Below are positions 6,409-6,409 of a stretch of DNA of 6,409 nt, in pieces. The notes under the pieces are model-generated. The model was not told where the DNA came from. It ran no database searches and saw only the letters and a list, made by a program, of their open reading frames with translations. The DNA comes from Gemmatimonadales bacterium (GTDB taxonomy: Bacteria; Gemmatimonadota; Gemmatimonadetes; Gemmatimonadales; GWC2-71-9). Position 1 is the stretch's first letter. Each line of letters starts with the position of its first letter. The stretch lies in assembly GCA_025929805.1 (NCBI GenBank), contig JAICPP010000184.1, forward strand, positions 1 to 6,409. Reading direction: 5' to 3'. Made by a program: the position numbers and the translations under genes.

Positions 6409-6409
6409 C

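Overview
The window looks like chromosomal DNA from a GC-rich, Gram-negative-type bacterium, most probably a member of the Gemmatimonadota. The best pointer is the large kinase. Its opening (short leader, RLQAALADRYRIERELGRGG), its TETGMSLGTPHYMSPEQATG activation segment, and its kinase / single membrane helix / TolB-N-like / TPR layout are the style expanded in that phylum. The lipoprotein protease with an LAAC lipobox agrees with an outer-membrane organism. The phylum call is an inference from remembered family style and was not tested by a search.

Layout, left to right. The 3' end of a plus-strand metallo-beta-lactamase-fold gene (2-142) converges on a minus-strand subtilisin-like S8 lipoprotein protease (190-1662). 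Upstream of the protease on the same strand is a membrane Ser/Thr protein kinase with C-terminal TPRs (1706-4318). Its last ~70 codons look like readthrough of non-coding DNA, and that stretch holds a 7-bp inverted repeat and a candidate protease promoter. Divergent from the kinase is a polyphosphate:nucleotide phosphotransferase of the PPK2 family (4439-5236). It is followed on the plus strand by a classical short-chain dehydrogenase/reductase (5352-6251). At the right edge is the C-terminal end of a minus-strand PP2C-type protein phosphatase (6277-6408), convergent with the SDR gene.

Function. A Ser/Thr kinase and a PP2C phosphatase within about 2 kb of each other form a plausible kinase/phosphatase signalling neighbourhood, though they are not in one operon. 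The protease may be co-transcribed behind the kinase, or may use its own promoter. PPK2 is energy and nucleotide housekeeping, and the SDR substrate cannot be read from sequence. I see no CRISPR, tRNA, rRNA, insertion sequence or phage gene. I found no convincing new multi-gene system. The most checkable oddities are the kinase C-terminal tail with its embedded palindrome, and a ten-codon reading frame with a good Shine-Dalgarno that overlaps the kinase's TTG start.
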